Of a stretch of 47,943 bases of DNA, positions 1-9,962 are shown piece after piece (position 1 is the stretch's first letter; every line of letters starts with the position of its first letter). The stretch covers positions 1 to 47,943 of the forward strand of contig CAMJNS010000006.1 of the NCBI GenBank assembly GCA_946407375.1. The letters are read 5' to 3'. The notes under the pieces were generated by a model. It made no database searches and was not told the origin of the DNA. It saw only the letters and a program-made list of their open reading frames with translations. Both the position numbers and the translations under genes were made by a program. The stretch comes from an uncultured bacterium (lineage in GTDB: Bacteria; Muiribacteriota; Ozemobacteria; Ozemobacterales; Ozemobacteraceae).

Positions 1-1530
1 TTTAGGTAATTGAGTAACTGGAATTTTATCTAATTCTGCTTTGCTAAAAGCTTCTTTTAAATGTTTTATTTGCCATTTATTAAATATTGAAGTTAGATAT
101 AGCATTATCGCATAAATGCCAAGAATGGTAATTGGTTTTATATTGCCCACATAAAAATATAAACCTGGAATACTTTTTACGTATTCCAAAAAACTAATTA
201 GACTGTCTAATAAGACTGCTAAGCCAGAGGACAAATAAAGTGTTGATATTGAAAAGATAGAAAGAAAAGCTATAGCAAAGGAAATAGGTAAAATAATAGT
301 AAAAGACCAAAGAACTAATGGATTAACGAATAGGCTTGATAATGAAAGGGTTCCAAAAAGATAAGCAACCATTGGCATTGTGCCTAGATTTGCTGCAAAA
401 GTAACTGCTAGGTATCTATTCAATAGTTTTGGCAAATGTAATAAAGAAAGAATATATTCAAAAGGCTGTCTTAAAAAAATAATTGATAAAACGGCAGTAA
501 AGCTTAATATGAAAGCTGAATTTTTTAAATATGATGGGTCATACAATAGCATAAATAAAGCAGCTATAGAAATAGGTCTAATAGGAGAGGAACTAGATTC
601 CAAATGCATTATTGCTGCAAGAGAAATATACATTATTAAAGCTCTCCAGATAGATGGGCTTCCAACAGTGACCATCGCATAGAAAGCTAGAATAATAGAA
701 ATCATTACACTTCTAGATATTGGTGGTATTTTAAACCAATGCATTATAGAAGCCATTAAGAATATTAAAATCATAATATGCTGCCCGGAAATAGCTAGAA
801 CGTGGCTTATTCCGGTTTCTGTAAATATGCTTTTGTCAAGGATTTTACTTGTATCACCTAATATGAAACCATTTACAATAGCAGATTGTTCTTCATTTAA
901 AGCCTTATTAATTCCTGTTCTGATGCTTGCTTGTAATTTCTTTGCGTTAGTTAATATCGAAAGCTTTTGTGGGTCAGAAATAGATGGTGAATAACTTAAA
1001 GTGGCAACTTCAAAAACGGGAGCTTTATTAAAAGAAATAACTTTTAATTTTCCTGCCAAGGAATAATATTGTTCGGGATAAAGTCTTTGACGATTAAGAA
1101 CAAATTGGCAATTAACTTTTGATGGTATGGCTACTCTTTTTTCATTTGTTGTATAGCTTACTTCTTTAAAAGTATATATAATTTTGTTTTTGTTCTGAAT
1201 ACTTGATTGTCCTGTATATCTTCCCTCAAGAACTCCTTGGGTATTATCTAAAGAAAGTAAATTAGAAAAATTATATTTTTCATCTTGACGTATAGCTCCA
1301 TAAAACATAGATGCGCTTAATGCAGCTACAAATAAAGTAATTGTTTTTGATTTGGGAGTTTGTATAAAAAATGATAAAGCAAAAAAAGCTAAAGAAATAC
1401 CTAGCCAAGCGATACACAATTCATTAGTAAAAGATTCAGATAATAATAATCCTGAAATAAATAAGGCAACAAAAATTGGTAGTATTTCAGGATAAGATTT
1501 AAATATTTTTGGTTCTGTATTTTTTTTCAT
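1..1530 (-). CDS. comEC: ComEC/Rec2-family DNA uptake channel protein, 3' part off window
   Basis: Open minus-strand frame from ATG at 1530 to the window edge (no stop, so absent from ORF track). Translation contains GFILGDTSKILDKSIFTETGISHVLAISGQHIMIL, the ComEC core motif, with many TM segments. ATGA overlap with the upstream comEA-like gene. Confidence 0.93.
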   Translation of the reverse strand, partial: MKKNTEPKIFKSYPEILPIFVALFISGLLLSESFTNELCIAWLGISLAFFALSFFIQTPKSKTITLFVAALSASMFYGAIRQDEKYNFSNLLSLDNTQGVLEGRYTGQSSIQNKNKIIYTFKEVSYTTNEKRVAIPSKVNCQFVLNRQRLYPEQYYSLAGKLKVISFNKAPVFEVATLSYSPSISDPQKLSILTNAKKLQASIRTGINKALNEEQSAIVNGFILGDTSKILDKSIFTETGISHVLAISGQHIMILIFLMASIMHWFKIPPISRSVMISIILAFYAMVTVGSPSIWRALIMYISLAAIMHLESSSSPIRPISIAALFMLLYDPSYLKNSAFILSFTAVLSIIFLRQPFEYILSLLHLPKLLNRYLAVTFAANLGTMPMVAYLFGTLSLSSLFVNPLVLWSFTIILPISFAIAFLSIFSISTLYLSSGLAVLLDSLISFLEYVKSIPGLYFYVGNIKPITILGIYAIMLYLTSIFNKWQIKHLKEAFSKAELDKIPVTQLPK

Positions 1531-2024
1531 CTATCATTATTAGAATCAGAAGCATTTATTTGTATGCCTGCTTCTTTCAGTATATTAACTTGATTTGAAG
1601 AAATGCCCTTGATTCTATCTTGTAAATCACGCCAATCTACAAAAGGAGTTATTTCTCTTTCTTCTATTATTTGTTTTGCTTTTTTTTCGCCAATTCCAGG
1701 ACATACTAATAATTCTTCAAAGGAAGAGCTATTAATTATTACATAATTAGGTTTTGTTTTTCCAGTTCTAGATAGATTTTTTATTTCTATTTCATTATCA
1801 GGAGTAATATGTATTGCTAGTTGATCTTCACCCTGAACTGCTAAATCTTTTATAGAGATAGTAGCTGGTTCGGAAATCAAATAAATAATACCGCAAATAA
1901 TAACAATGGCGATAAGTATTCTAAAATGTATCTGTTCTTCTCTAGTTAGGAAAAACAAATTCGAATACCTCCATCCTCTTCTTTTAGTGATATTTGTTTG
2001 CCTTTTATGGCTTTGCCTATCCAC
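1527..2024 (-). CDS. ComEA-like helix-hairpin-helix DNA-binding protein, membrane anchored
   Basis: TM segment followed by INSSSFEELLVCPGIGEKKAKQIIEERE...FVDWRDLQDRIKGIS (HhH repeats). Directly upstream of comEC. True start may lie further in, since it overlaps the preceding CDS. Confidence 0.85.
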   Translation of the reverse strand: MDRQSHKRQTNITKRRGWRYSNLFFLTREEQIHFRILIAIVIICGIIYLISEPATISIKDLAVQGEDQLAIHITPDNEIEIKNLSRTGKTKPNYVIINSSSFEELLVCPGIGEKKAKQIIEEREITPFVDWRDLQDRIKGISSNQVNILKEAGIQINASDSNNDR

Positions 2025-2707
2025 TTTATTTTTGATAATTCAGAAATAGGATTGGCTTCATATATTTTACGAGAAAATACTTGCCAATGCCAACCACCTT
2101 TTTCAAGTGCTATTTTAACACAAAAGTATTCGCTAAAGCTTGATACTATTTCATTAATTGTAGGTAAAACTAAATTATCTTTTCCTATTAATGATGCTGA
2201 GAAGATTGGAATAAATGGTGATAAGCACAGATATATCAATTCCTTTTCATGAAGCTGTAAAGAAGGGGAGGGGGGAGCTTCTTTAAAAGCTTTCATAACA
2301 AGTGATAGGGCTTGTCTTGGGAAATTCCTGTCTAAAATTTGGTCTTTTAATTGTATTACTGCTTCTAACCAAGGAACAGGATTGAACAGATATTCAGATT
2401 TATTTTTATAAAAAGAATCATATAGTTTAGAAATCCATTTATATGATGGTTCTAATAGAGATTCTATTTCGTATTGCTTGTTTTGGTTTATACTTGCTAA
2501 TCGACAAGCATCTATTCCGTATTCGCATATTAAATCATCTTCAATAGGTAAGGATACAGAAAATGGATTTATCCAACCTGTTGGAGAATTACCTAGAAGT
2601 TGATTTAATCTTAAAATAAGATCAGAATCTAATTCTTTTTCAGAAAATAAAACAGGCCATTTTCTGACCTGTTTTTCTATAGACTGAGGGTTATATCTAA
2701 ATGTCAA
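1946..2707 (-). CDS. Leucyl-tRNA synthetase C-terminus-like protein lacking a catalytic domain
   Basis: Motif order DDLICEYGIDACRLASI ... ELIYLCLSPFIPIFSASL ... IKWIGKAIKGKQISLKEEDGGIRICFS resembles the post-KMSKS/anticodon-binding/C-terminal part of LeuRS. No HIGH or KMSKS motif. Confidence 0.55.
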   Translation of the reverse strand: MTFRYNPQSIEKQVRKWPVLFSEKELDSDLILRLNQLLGNSPTGWINPFSVSLPIEDDLICEYGIDACRLASINQNKQYEIESLLEPSYKWISKLYDSFYKNKSEYLFNPVPWLEAVIQLKDQILDRNFPRQALSLVMKAFKEAPPSPSLQLHEKELIYLCLSPFIPIFSASLIGKDNLVLPTINEIVSSFSEYFCVKIALEKGGWHWQVFSRKIYEANPISELSKIKWIGKAIKGKQISLKEEDGGIRICFS

Positions 2708-3444
2708 TTACTTAATAAACTCCAAAGAAGTTTTGTTTTTTCATCTTCACCAGAAGCTGTTGTTATATCATATAATTGCTTTCTAGCTTCACTAATAAGA
2801 ATTGGTTCATCAAAAGACTTTCCACAAGCGATAAGGAATCGAACTTCAAATATGGTGTAGTCATAGTCAGAAGCTTCAACTGCTTTAGAACCTACTTTTA
2901 AAGATTCTTTAACTAATTCTTGATATTTTTCATCTGGCAAATTTTCAGTTTTAACATATTCTCTGTATTTGGCACAGAATTTATCAGCTTCTTCAGCTCT
3001 AGAAATAAAACTGTTTAATTCGTTTCTAGTGTCAACGTCTTCAATTTTTCCTATTTCATCTTTAGCTTTTTGTATCCAATCGGAAGCCGATTCAAGCTTA
3101 AAGAGATTGTCATAGGTTTCAGACTGGCAAATAAGAACTATTGCTGCATTTATGTCTTCTTTAGTTAAATAAGTATCACTAGCCACTTGTTTACGATAAA
3201 AATCTAGCATATCGCAAAAGGTTAAACGAGCATCTATTAAAGATAAATATGCGCGTTCAGGTTGCTTCTGGCTAAAATACACAAAAGCATCGTTCCACAA
3301 TTGAGTTTGTTTATCTTGAAGTTCTTTGCCGGAATTGTAGGCATAATTATAAGATAAAAAGCCACCTATAGCTAAAATAACTATCGAAACAACAAGTACT
3401 ACTGCTACTTTCCCGAATCGTTTATTTAGGTTAGTATTCTTCAT
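2704..3444 (-). CDS. Membrane-anchored hypothetical protein, helical repeat-like
   Basis: ORF 2704..3489 with likely start at MKNTNLNKRFGKVAVVLVVSIVILAIGG (3444). Single N-terminal TM, then an acidic helical region. Confidence 0.75.
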   Translation of the reverse strand: MKNTNLNKRFGKVAVVLVVSIVILAIGGFLSYNYAYNSGKELQDKQTQLWNDAFVYFSQKQPERAYLSLIDARLTFCDMLDFYRKQVASDTYLTKEDINAAIVLICQSETYDNLFKLESASDWIQKAKDEIGKIEDVDTRNELNSFISRAEEADKFCAKYREYVKTENLPDEKYQELVKESLKVGSKAVEASDYDYTIFEVRFLIACGKSFDEPILISEARKQLYDITTASGEDEKTKLLWSLLSN

Positions 3445-4432
3445 CGTTATTCTCTTCCCCGTCAAAATCATTAACTTCAGTTTCATCACTCACGTCTGTT
3501 TGGATGTTTGCTGAATCTTCATGACGCATTTCTCTAGCTTGGTTAACAAACCAAAGTATAATTCCTTGAGCTCCATTTGCTCCATAGATAATCTGTTCAA
3601 GGAATTTATTGCTTTCTGGTATATTACCGAGCAATCTATTTGCGCCAGCTAAAATATACATAATTTCAAAAACACGAGATTGTGGAATGTTTTCTTTTGG
3701 AATTCTTGTTCCATCTGGCATAAAAGCATCATCAACACCAGTAGCTAGGTTGGTAATATTTAGAAAAGCTATAGCATCTTTTAAATAGGCAGTTTCAAAT
3801 GCTTTATATCTTGCTTTTAATTCTGGATCTTGAGTGTCATCGTAAGCATCACGGGCAGTCCAAGCTCCTTGTAAATATGTATAACCTAATATTCTATGGT
3901 TTGCTCTTCTAGCTTTATAACATATTGCTGCTAATTCCCAAGAACGTATTGCAGTTTCTAAATCCCCTTCTTTTTGTAATTCATTAACAGGTTTGCTTTT
4001 TTTCTTTAAATCCACTGCAACTCTGTCAAGAAGAGGCTTTATTTGTCTTAATATAGATATATTGACTGGTGTAAGTTCTTTTAGCTTTTCGGATTCAGCA
4101 TCTTTCCATATTTGCTGACCATTAGAAGCCGCTCTAATACGGTTTGCTGATTCCCATTGAGAACGGTGACTTTCGAGCAAAGCATGCTTTCTAGCTTCTT
4201 CCGCGGTCATAGAAGGACAGAAATACTTATCTTCCGCTGAATAAAAACAATTAGGACAAACGCAAACACTATAGTAACGAGGAGTTATGCCTCCAAGATA
4301 TGTTGGACGATAATCTATATCACGTTTATTTAAACTAAACTGTTTCTTTCTTAGATTATAGCGAGTGAAAGTTTTGCCACAGATAGGACATGCAATATTT
4401 TTAGGAATAAAAAGTTTATCATTTAAAGCCAT
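3431..4432 (-). CDS. DUF2225 family protein (zinc-ribbon plus TPR-like)
   Basis: CPICGKTFTRYNLRKKQFSLNKRDIDYRPTYLGGITPRYYSVCVCPNCFYSAEDKYF matches the DUF2225 N-terminal double CxxC pattern. Likely start MALNDKL at 4432. Confidence 0.85.
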   Translation of the reverse strand: MALNDKLFIPKNIACPICGKTFTRYNLRKKQFSLNKRDIDYRPTYLGGITPRYYSVCVCPNCFYSAEDKYFCPSMTAEEARKHALLESHRSQWESANRIRAASNGQQIWKDAESEKLKELTPVNISILRQIKPLLDRVAVDLKKKSKPVNELQKEGDLETAIRSWELAAICYKARRANHRILGYTYLQGAWTARDAYDDTQDPELKARYKAFETAYLKDAIAFLNITNLATGVDDAFMPDGTRIPKENIPQSRVFEIMYILAGANRLLGNIPESNKFLEQIIYGANGAQGIILWFVNQAREMRHEDSANIQTDVSDETEVNDFDGEENNDEEY

Positions 4433-4526
4433 AAAAACACCATTCTGCATTAGTATTAAGTCACTAGTAGACAAAATACAGCATTTTAGTCTATTGTGCA
4501 ACTTTAATAATTTTATTATTAATTAT

Positions 4527-6554
4527 TTATTTAAGATTATCAATGTTGGTGTCGACCATCTGGCAAAGCTCAAATTCATTAATTATAGGTTTACCTAATT
4601 GAAGAGCTTTTGTCTTTTTGGTTGAAGTAAAGTTTTCACTTTCAAGGGAACCTATTACGAGATAATCTGTTTTTACCGAAACCGAACTTTTGATTTGCCC
4701 ACCAGTTGATTTTATTAGTTCTTCTAGTTTTCTTCTTGGAACCACAGCTTCGCCTGTAACTACAAAAGATTTACCTTCTAATTTATTGCTAGATTTGTTC
4801 GCTTCGAGTTCTTCTTTACTTGGACCAATCCACCAATTCTTTAGAGAAGAAAAGAAGGATTGATTATTGGGGTTATTAATAAAATCAACAATATTACTTG
4901 CAATTTTTTCTTGTACACCCTCAATGTTTTTTAGTTTATCAGGGGTGACAAGCAAAAATTCATCTAGAGATTGATGAACTGATTTAGCTATGGCTTCACT
5001 AACGACTGGTCCAACATTACTTATGCCTAAAGCAGAAATTAGTCTATATAAAGGTTTTTCTGCTGATTTTTTTATGCTGGAAACAATTTTTGAAGCAGAT
5101 TTTATACCCATTCTATCTACAGAAGCCAACTGAGCTTCTGTTAATTTTAATATGTCTTCAGGTTGATTTATGATTTTTGATTCTAATAAACGATCAACTA
5201 GCTGAGGACCGAAATTTTCTATTTCTAGTTGAGTAATAAAATGTGTTGTTCTTCTAGCTTTGACGCCAAAACAGTTTTCGTTATCGCATCTAACGATAGT
5301 GGAGCCATCTTCGTCGTCTTTTGCCGTTGTTGTTTTACCTCCACATATAGGGCATAATTCTGGAGGTTCAATTGGTTGCTCGTTTCCTGTTCTTTCTTCC
5401 TTTACAGAACCTACAACATAAGGAATAATATATGCTGCTTTTTCTACTAACAACAAATCGCCAAGCCTTATGTCTTTTTCCTTTATTTGATCTATATTGT
5501 GTAAACTTGCTCTAGATACAGTAGTGCCACAAAGCTCAACAGGTTCTATCCAGGCAACAGGCGTAATTCTTGACCGACCAACACGCCATTCAACTTTTAA
5601 TAATCTGGATTTAGCTCTAGGTTGTGGAAATTTATATGCTATTACCCAACGTGGGGCTTTAGCTGTAGTTCCTAGTTCTTCTTGTTTATCTAAATCATCA
5701 ATCTTCAATACGACGCCATCTATATCAAATGGTAGCTTTTGTCGTTCAACATCAATTCTATCTATAAAAGATCGAACTTCTTCTATTGAATTACATATTT
5801 GTATTTCCTGATTTAGTTTAAACCCCTGTGATTTTAAAAAATCTAAAGCTTCTGAGTGCTTTTTAAAGCCTAACTCTTTTGCTTGGGCTATTCCATAAAC
5901 CATTACGCCTAGCTTTCTTTCCGAGGCAACAGTAGGGTCTAAAGATTTGATAGTGCCGGATGTTAGGTTTCGACAATTTTTAAAAGGGTCTAAACCTTCT
6001 TTTATTCGTTTTTCGTTTAATTCTTCTAAAACTGCTTTAGGTGTATATATTTCCCCTCTGACATCTATGTCTAGATTGCTAGCTATACTTAGAGGAAGTG
6101 ATTTAATTGTTTTAACATTGCTAGTTATTAGATCTCCTTTTTGACCGTCTCCTCTAGTGGCTCCGTTTATTAATTGCCCATTATTGTAATTGAAAGAACC
6201 TGATACACCATCTATCTTTAATTCAGCAACAATTGGAAAAGGAGAACGATTTAACTGCTTTTCGCATCTTAATATCCAATCTGTTATATCGTTCAAAGAA
6301 TATGAGTTTTCTATGCTTAGCATAGGAACACGATGGGTTACTGAATCAAAAGAAGTTACAGCTCCGCCAACTCTTTGAGTAGGTGAATCTGGAGTAACTA
6401 ATTCAGGATGTTCTTTTTCTAATGCCTCAAGTTCCTTGAGTAACATATCAAATTCTGTATCAGATATTTCAGGATTAGATTCGACATAATACAGATATTC
6501 ATGTCTACGTATTTGTTTTCTTAAAGATTCAATTTTTTCTATTAATTCTTGCAT
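4527..6554 (-). CDS. ligA: NAD-dependent DNA ligase LigA
   Basis: 675 aa; AELKIDGVSGSFNY active site, RCDNENC zinc finger, HhH repeats, C-terminal BRCT (GKSFVVTGEAVVPRRKLEELIKSTGG). Confidence 0.98.
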   Translation of the reverse strand: MQELIEKIESLRKQIRRHEYLYYVESNPEISDTEFDMLLKELEALEKEHPELVTPDSPTQRVGGAVTSFDSVTHRVPMLSIENSYSLNDITDWILRCEKQLNRSPFPIVAELKIDGVSGSFNYNNGQLINGATRGDGQKGDLITSNVKTIKSLPLSIASNLDIDVRGEIYTPKAVLEELNEKRIKEGLDPFKNCRNLTSGTIKSLDPTVASERKLGVMVYGIAQAKELGFKKHSEALDFLKSQGFKLNQEIQICNSIEEVRSFIDRIDVERQKLPFDIDGVVLKIDDLDKQEELGTTAKAPRWVIAYKFPQPRAKSRLLKVEWRVGRSRITPVAWIEPVELCGTTVSRASLHNIDQIKEKDIRLGDLLLVEKAAYIIPYVVGSVKEERTGNEQPIEPPELCPICGGKTTTAKDDEDGSTIVRCDNENCFGVKARRTTHFITQLEIENFGPQLVDRLLESKIINQPEDILKLTEAQLASVDRMGIKSASKIVSSIKKSAEKPLYRLISALGISNVGPVVSEAIAKSVHQSLDEFLLVTPDKLKNIEGVQEKIASNIVDFINNPNNQSFFSSLKNWWIGPSKEELEANKSSNKLEGKSFVVTGEAVVPRRKLEELIKSTGGQIKSSVSVKTDYLVIGSLESENFTSTKKTKALQLGKPIINEFELCQMVDTNIDNLK

Positions 6555-6555
6555 T

Positions 6556-7818
6556 TTAATCCGCCGTTTGCAGGTTTATGAACTGAATACCACTATCAGT
6601 TCCAATCCAAAGCAATGTGATATTGTCTCCATCACCTTGTAACGCTAGTTTCCTGATATTTTCGGGCTTTTTCCCTGAAATGTCAGATATAATTTGAATT
6701 TGATTATTTCGTAATCGAGCTAGCCCATTAGAGGTTCCAAGCCAAATGGTATTTTTATGGTATACCATAGAATTAATATTATTGGATGGAAGTCCGTGAA
6801 GTTCAGAAAAACTAATCATTTCAGTAGAAAAATTACCAGGGAAATCTCTAAGTTTTGTGTTTATCATCATTAGACCGGTAGGTGTTCCTAACCAAATATT
6901 GCTTCCATCATAAATCATATCGTGTATAGGTCTAGAAATATAAGATTTAGCATGGTCAATGTTTTTCCAAGATCTTGGGTCAGCGGCTGGAAAAGCTAAA
7001 TTCAAAACGCTTAAACCATTGTCGTGAGTAACAGCGAGCCAATTGGAATGTGCAGGAATTGAATATCTTGCAATTTTAGTGCACCAAGAACTTCGCAAAC
7101 CGTTATTTGTAGTCGTTTTATCTAAAATATGGGCTGCATTATCTTCTGTAGAATTGTCTTCAGTTGTGTTGTCTGAAGTAATCCCATTTATAAGGTTATC
7201 TATTCTTGATGATTTAAAGAAAGCAACTCCCTTTTGTGTTGAAATCCAAAGCTGTTCTCCGTCCCATAAAACATCCCAAATCACATTTGAAGGCAATGGA
7301 AATGAATTTGTTTCATTTACGAATTTACCTGATTCGTTAAATCTACATATTCCAAATAAACTTCCTGCCCAAATATATTTCCCGTCTGATTCTATACAAG
7401 TGGCTTGGGAAAAAGGATATTTCCCATTCTCTTGGGTAAAAGCAGTTAATTCATCATTTTCGAGTTTATAAACGCCTTTTTCTGTTGCAATCCAAACTCT
7501 TTTGTATTGGTCTACTTTTATGTCATTGACGGGAGGTGTAGCTAGTATTTGACTGAAGGCTATAGATATATTTTTTTGCCCCCTGTTTTCAGCAGAAAAA
7601 TGTTTTATGCTTTCTAAAGTCTTTTTATTGCTATTTATTTGTGGAGTATTGCTAAAAGATTTATATTTCGAGATTTGCAAAGAGTCATTTTTTTTATGAT
7701 TTGTAGATTTAAATATAAAAACCAAAATTGCAATAACTAAAATAGTGACGAATATTGTTGTTGCAGTTTTATTGGTTGAAAAATATTTTTTTTTCTTTTC
7801 GTAAGGAGTATTAATCAA
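6556..7818 (-). CDS. Membrane-anchored beta-propeller protein with two-component-regulator propeller repeats
   Basis: TM near N-terminus plus repeats such as VNDIKVDQYKRVWIATEKGVYKL, IWAGSLFGICRF, LWISTQKGVAFF, IWLGTPTGLMMIN, IWLGTSNGLARL. Confidence 0.8.
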   Translation of the reverse strand: MINTPYEKKKKYFSTNKTATTIFVTILVIAILVFIFKSTNHKKNDSLQISKYKSFSNTPQINSNKKTLESIKHFSAENRGQKNISIAFSQILATPPVNDIKVDQYKRVWIATEKGVYKLENDELTAFTQENGKYPFSQATCIESDGKYIWAGSLFGICRFNESGKFVNETNSFPLPSNVIWDVLWDGEQLWISTQKGVAFFKSSRIDNLINGITSDNTTEDNSTEDNAAHILDKTTTNNGLRSSWCTKIARYSIPAHSNWLAVTHDNGLSVLNLAFPAADPRSWKNIDHAKSYISRPIHDMIYDGSNIWLGTPTGLMMINTKLRDFPGNFSTEMISFSELHGLPSNNINSMVYHKNTIWLGTSNGLARLRNNQIQIISDISGKKPENIRKLALQGDGDNITLLWIGTDSGIQFINLQTAD

Positions 7819-8987
7819 AATAATTCCTCCATAGAAATAGGTATTGTTTGTCTTTCTTTTATGATAGCTATTTCCGCTGGTCTTACTTGGTTGCCATCAT
7901 TATCAAATCCACCAGAACCTATTATGCTATCCCAAACTTGAAGAGTTGCTAACGAATCTCTTAAATTAAGGTTGTTTTCTGGTATTGATTTTAAAGCTAA
8001 TGCTAATATCATAATCGATTCATAACCTGTAGCTGCATCAAAGTCGGCTTTATAGCCATAAGTTTCTTGGTATTCACTTAAGAAAGAATCAAATTTTTGT
8101 CCACCTGCTCTAGGATTATAAGGTAAAGTAGTAACAACAGATTCGGAATATGCTCCTGCAAGATGTAAAAATTCTCTAGAAGCGCATTGATTTGCTCCTA
8201 ATATAGGCTTATTAAAACCTATATCTTTAGCTTGTCTGACAATGAGAGCCGAATCTGCTGCTGGTGCCAATATTACTAATGAATCTGGTTTTGTCTTAAA
8301 TAAAGAGCCAAGATAATCTCTAAAGTTTATTGTTCCCTTGGGAAAAGATACTGCATTAGTAACTTGTTGAGAGTGTTTTGAACAGATTTCAATATACCTT
8401 TGGGCACTTTCTGCTCCATACAAATCGTTATCATAAATAATTGCAGGACGTTTAACTTGGTAACGATTGGAAGAATGGGCTGATAATGCTTCAAATTGAT
8501 GTTGGTCGTCTGTAATTGTTCTAAATGTATAAGCAGTGGCTTTTGCTGTTTCAAAATGGGTACAAATACCTGTTAAAAAAGGAATCAGAGCTTTTTCTGA
8601 AAGATATTGAATTATTCTGGTATCTTCTGAGCTGAAACCACCTACAATAATTGATACTTTATCTTTGTAAATCAAGTCTCTTGTTGCTTCTGCTGTATCT
8701 ATCTTATCACAGTCTTTTATTTTTAAAATTATATTCCCTTTATTAATTCCACCTAAATCATTAATATGTTTAACAGCCAGTTTTATGCCATTCAAGTGGC
8801 TTTGAGTTCTTGAAGAAAAATTGCCAGATAATGGTAAAACTATGCCTACCTTTATATTCTTACTGGAAAAATCAATAGAAAACACTATTAATAAAATAAT
8901 TACAGGTATAGTTAAAATCTGAAAACGGTCAAATTTCTTTAAATATCTTCTTATTTTTTTATATGATTTTTTTAATGTTGATTTCAT
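7815..8987 (-). CDS. LivJ-like periplasmic ligand-binding protein (branched-chain amino acid/receptor family)
   Basis: KVGIVLPLSGNFSSRTQSHLNGIKLAVKHINDLGGI...VSIIVGGFSSEDTRI...; N-terminal TM. 4-nt overlap with the next gene. Confidence 0.87.
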   Translation of the reverse strand: MKSTLKKSYKKIRRYLKKFDRFQILTIPVIILLIVFSIDFSSKNIKVGIVLPLSGNFSSRTQSHLNGIKLAVKHINDLGGINKGNIILKIKDCDKIDTAEATRDLIYKDKVSIIVGGFSSEDTRIIQYLSEKALIPFLTGICTHFETAKATAYTFRTITDDQHQFEALSAHSSNRYQVKRPAIIYDNDLYGAESAQRYIEICSKHSQQVTNAVSFPKGTINFRDYLGSLFKTKPDSLVILAPAADSALIVRQAKDIGFNKPILGANQCASREFLHLAGAYSESVVTTLPYNPRAGGQKFDSFLSEYQETYGYKADFDAATGYESIMILALALKSIPENNLNLRDSLATLQVWDSIIGSGGFDNDGNQVRPAEIAIIKERQTIPISMEELF

Positions 8988-9349
8988 ATACAGCTATTTT
9001 TAATATAGGTAAGAACAAGCATAAATAGCCCAACATAAAGAGCTAATGTGAAGAAATAAAGGAGTGCAAAGAATAAAAAAGGCAGTTCCTTGATTACCAT
9101 GTTGAAATATTCATTATCTACTTCCTTTATCACTGGTTCCATATTAGTAAGTTTATCGAATAGAAAGAAAATAACACCACCTAATCCGAAAAATCCAATT
9201 GCAAAACCAAACCCGGAAGCGAATACAGGGGTGTATTCGTTATTGGGAGCTGTAGTATATAATAAATAAGCTATTATTAAACTTAGGCATAGTGAAGAAC
9301 AAAACACCAACGATGCCCAAAATAGCCACTTCCAAATAAATTCTTTCAT
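8984..9349 (-). CDS. Small integral membrane protein, hypothetical
   Basis: 121 aa with several hydrophobic segments; 4-nt overlap with the downstream CDS. Confidence 0.7.
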   Translation of the reverse strand: MKEFIWKWLFWASLVFCSSLCLSLIIAYLLYTTAPNNEYTPVFASGFGFAIGFFGLGGVIFFLFDKLTNMEPVIKEVDNEYFNMVIKELPFLFFALLYFFTLALYVGLFMLVLTYIKNSCI

Positions 9350-9459
9350 TCGATTTCCTCAAAATACTAATAAAAAATTTATACCATAAATGAAGCAATT
9401 TTTGTTAAAATTTATTATATCTTTATATATATAAATGGTATATATATTATTCTTAGTTT

Positions 9460-9942
9460 ATGGATAATTTTTCTAACTTATCAAATAGAACAAGAAAAAA
9501 TAAAGCTTATACGCTGCCTGAGCTATTAATAACAATATTGCTTTTGGCTATTCTTTTTACACTTGGAATTATAATGACATCTGGCTTTGATAATTCTAAG
9601 AAATTGAGAGATTATAGCATAGCCGTAGCATTAGCGCAGCAGGCAATAGAATTAGCTCGCTCCTCTCCTTTTGATATTCTTGACGATGAAGATGCTGGTT
9701 CTAACAGCTTAGAAGTTGATTTTAATTCTGTTAACGGTGAAAATGACTTAATCGTTCCTGATTATGATTCAGGTTTTACAAAATATCATAGATTAGTTGA
9801 AATACAAGATGTTAAATCATCTACTGACGATAAACGTTCCATTGGTTTAAAAACGATAAAAGTGACAGTTGAATGGAAGTCTAATGAAACAGGTAAAAAC
9901 GAAAAATTCGTAGTTAATTCAACTATCGCTGATATTAATTAA
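9460..9942 (+). CDS. Type IV pilin/type II secretion pseudopilin-like protein
   Basis: N-terminal class III signal NKA|YTLPELLITILLLAILFTLGII with Glu+5. Confidence 0.85.
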   Translation: MDNFSNLSNRTRKNKAYTLPELLITILLLAILFTLGIIMTSGFDNSKKLRDYSIAVALAQQAIELARSSPFDILDDEDAGSNSLEVDFNSVNGENDLIVPDYDSGFTKYHRLVEIQDVKSSTDDKRSIGLKTIKVTVEWKSNETGKNEKFVVNSTIADIN

Positions 9943-9962
9943 GGTTTGAACTCTTTGTTGAT

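Noticed and set aside
380-682. 100-aa plus-strand ORF
   Set aside because: Antisense to a clear comEC reading frame on the minus strand.
7043-7471. 142-aa plus-strand ORF
   Set aside because: Antisense inside the beta-propeller CDS; no RBS or recognizable domain.
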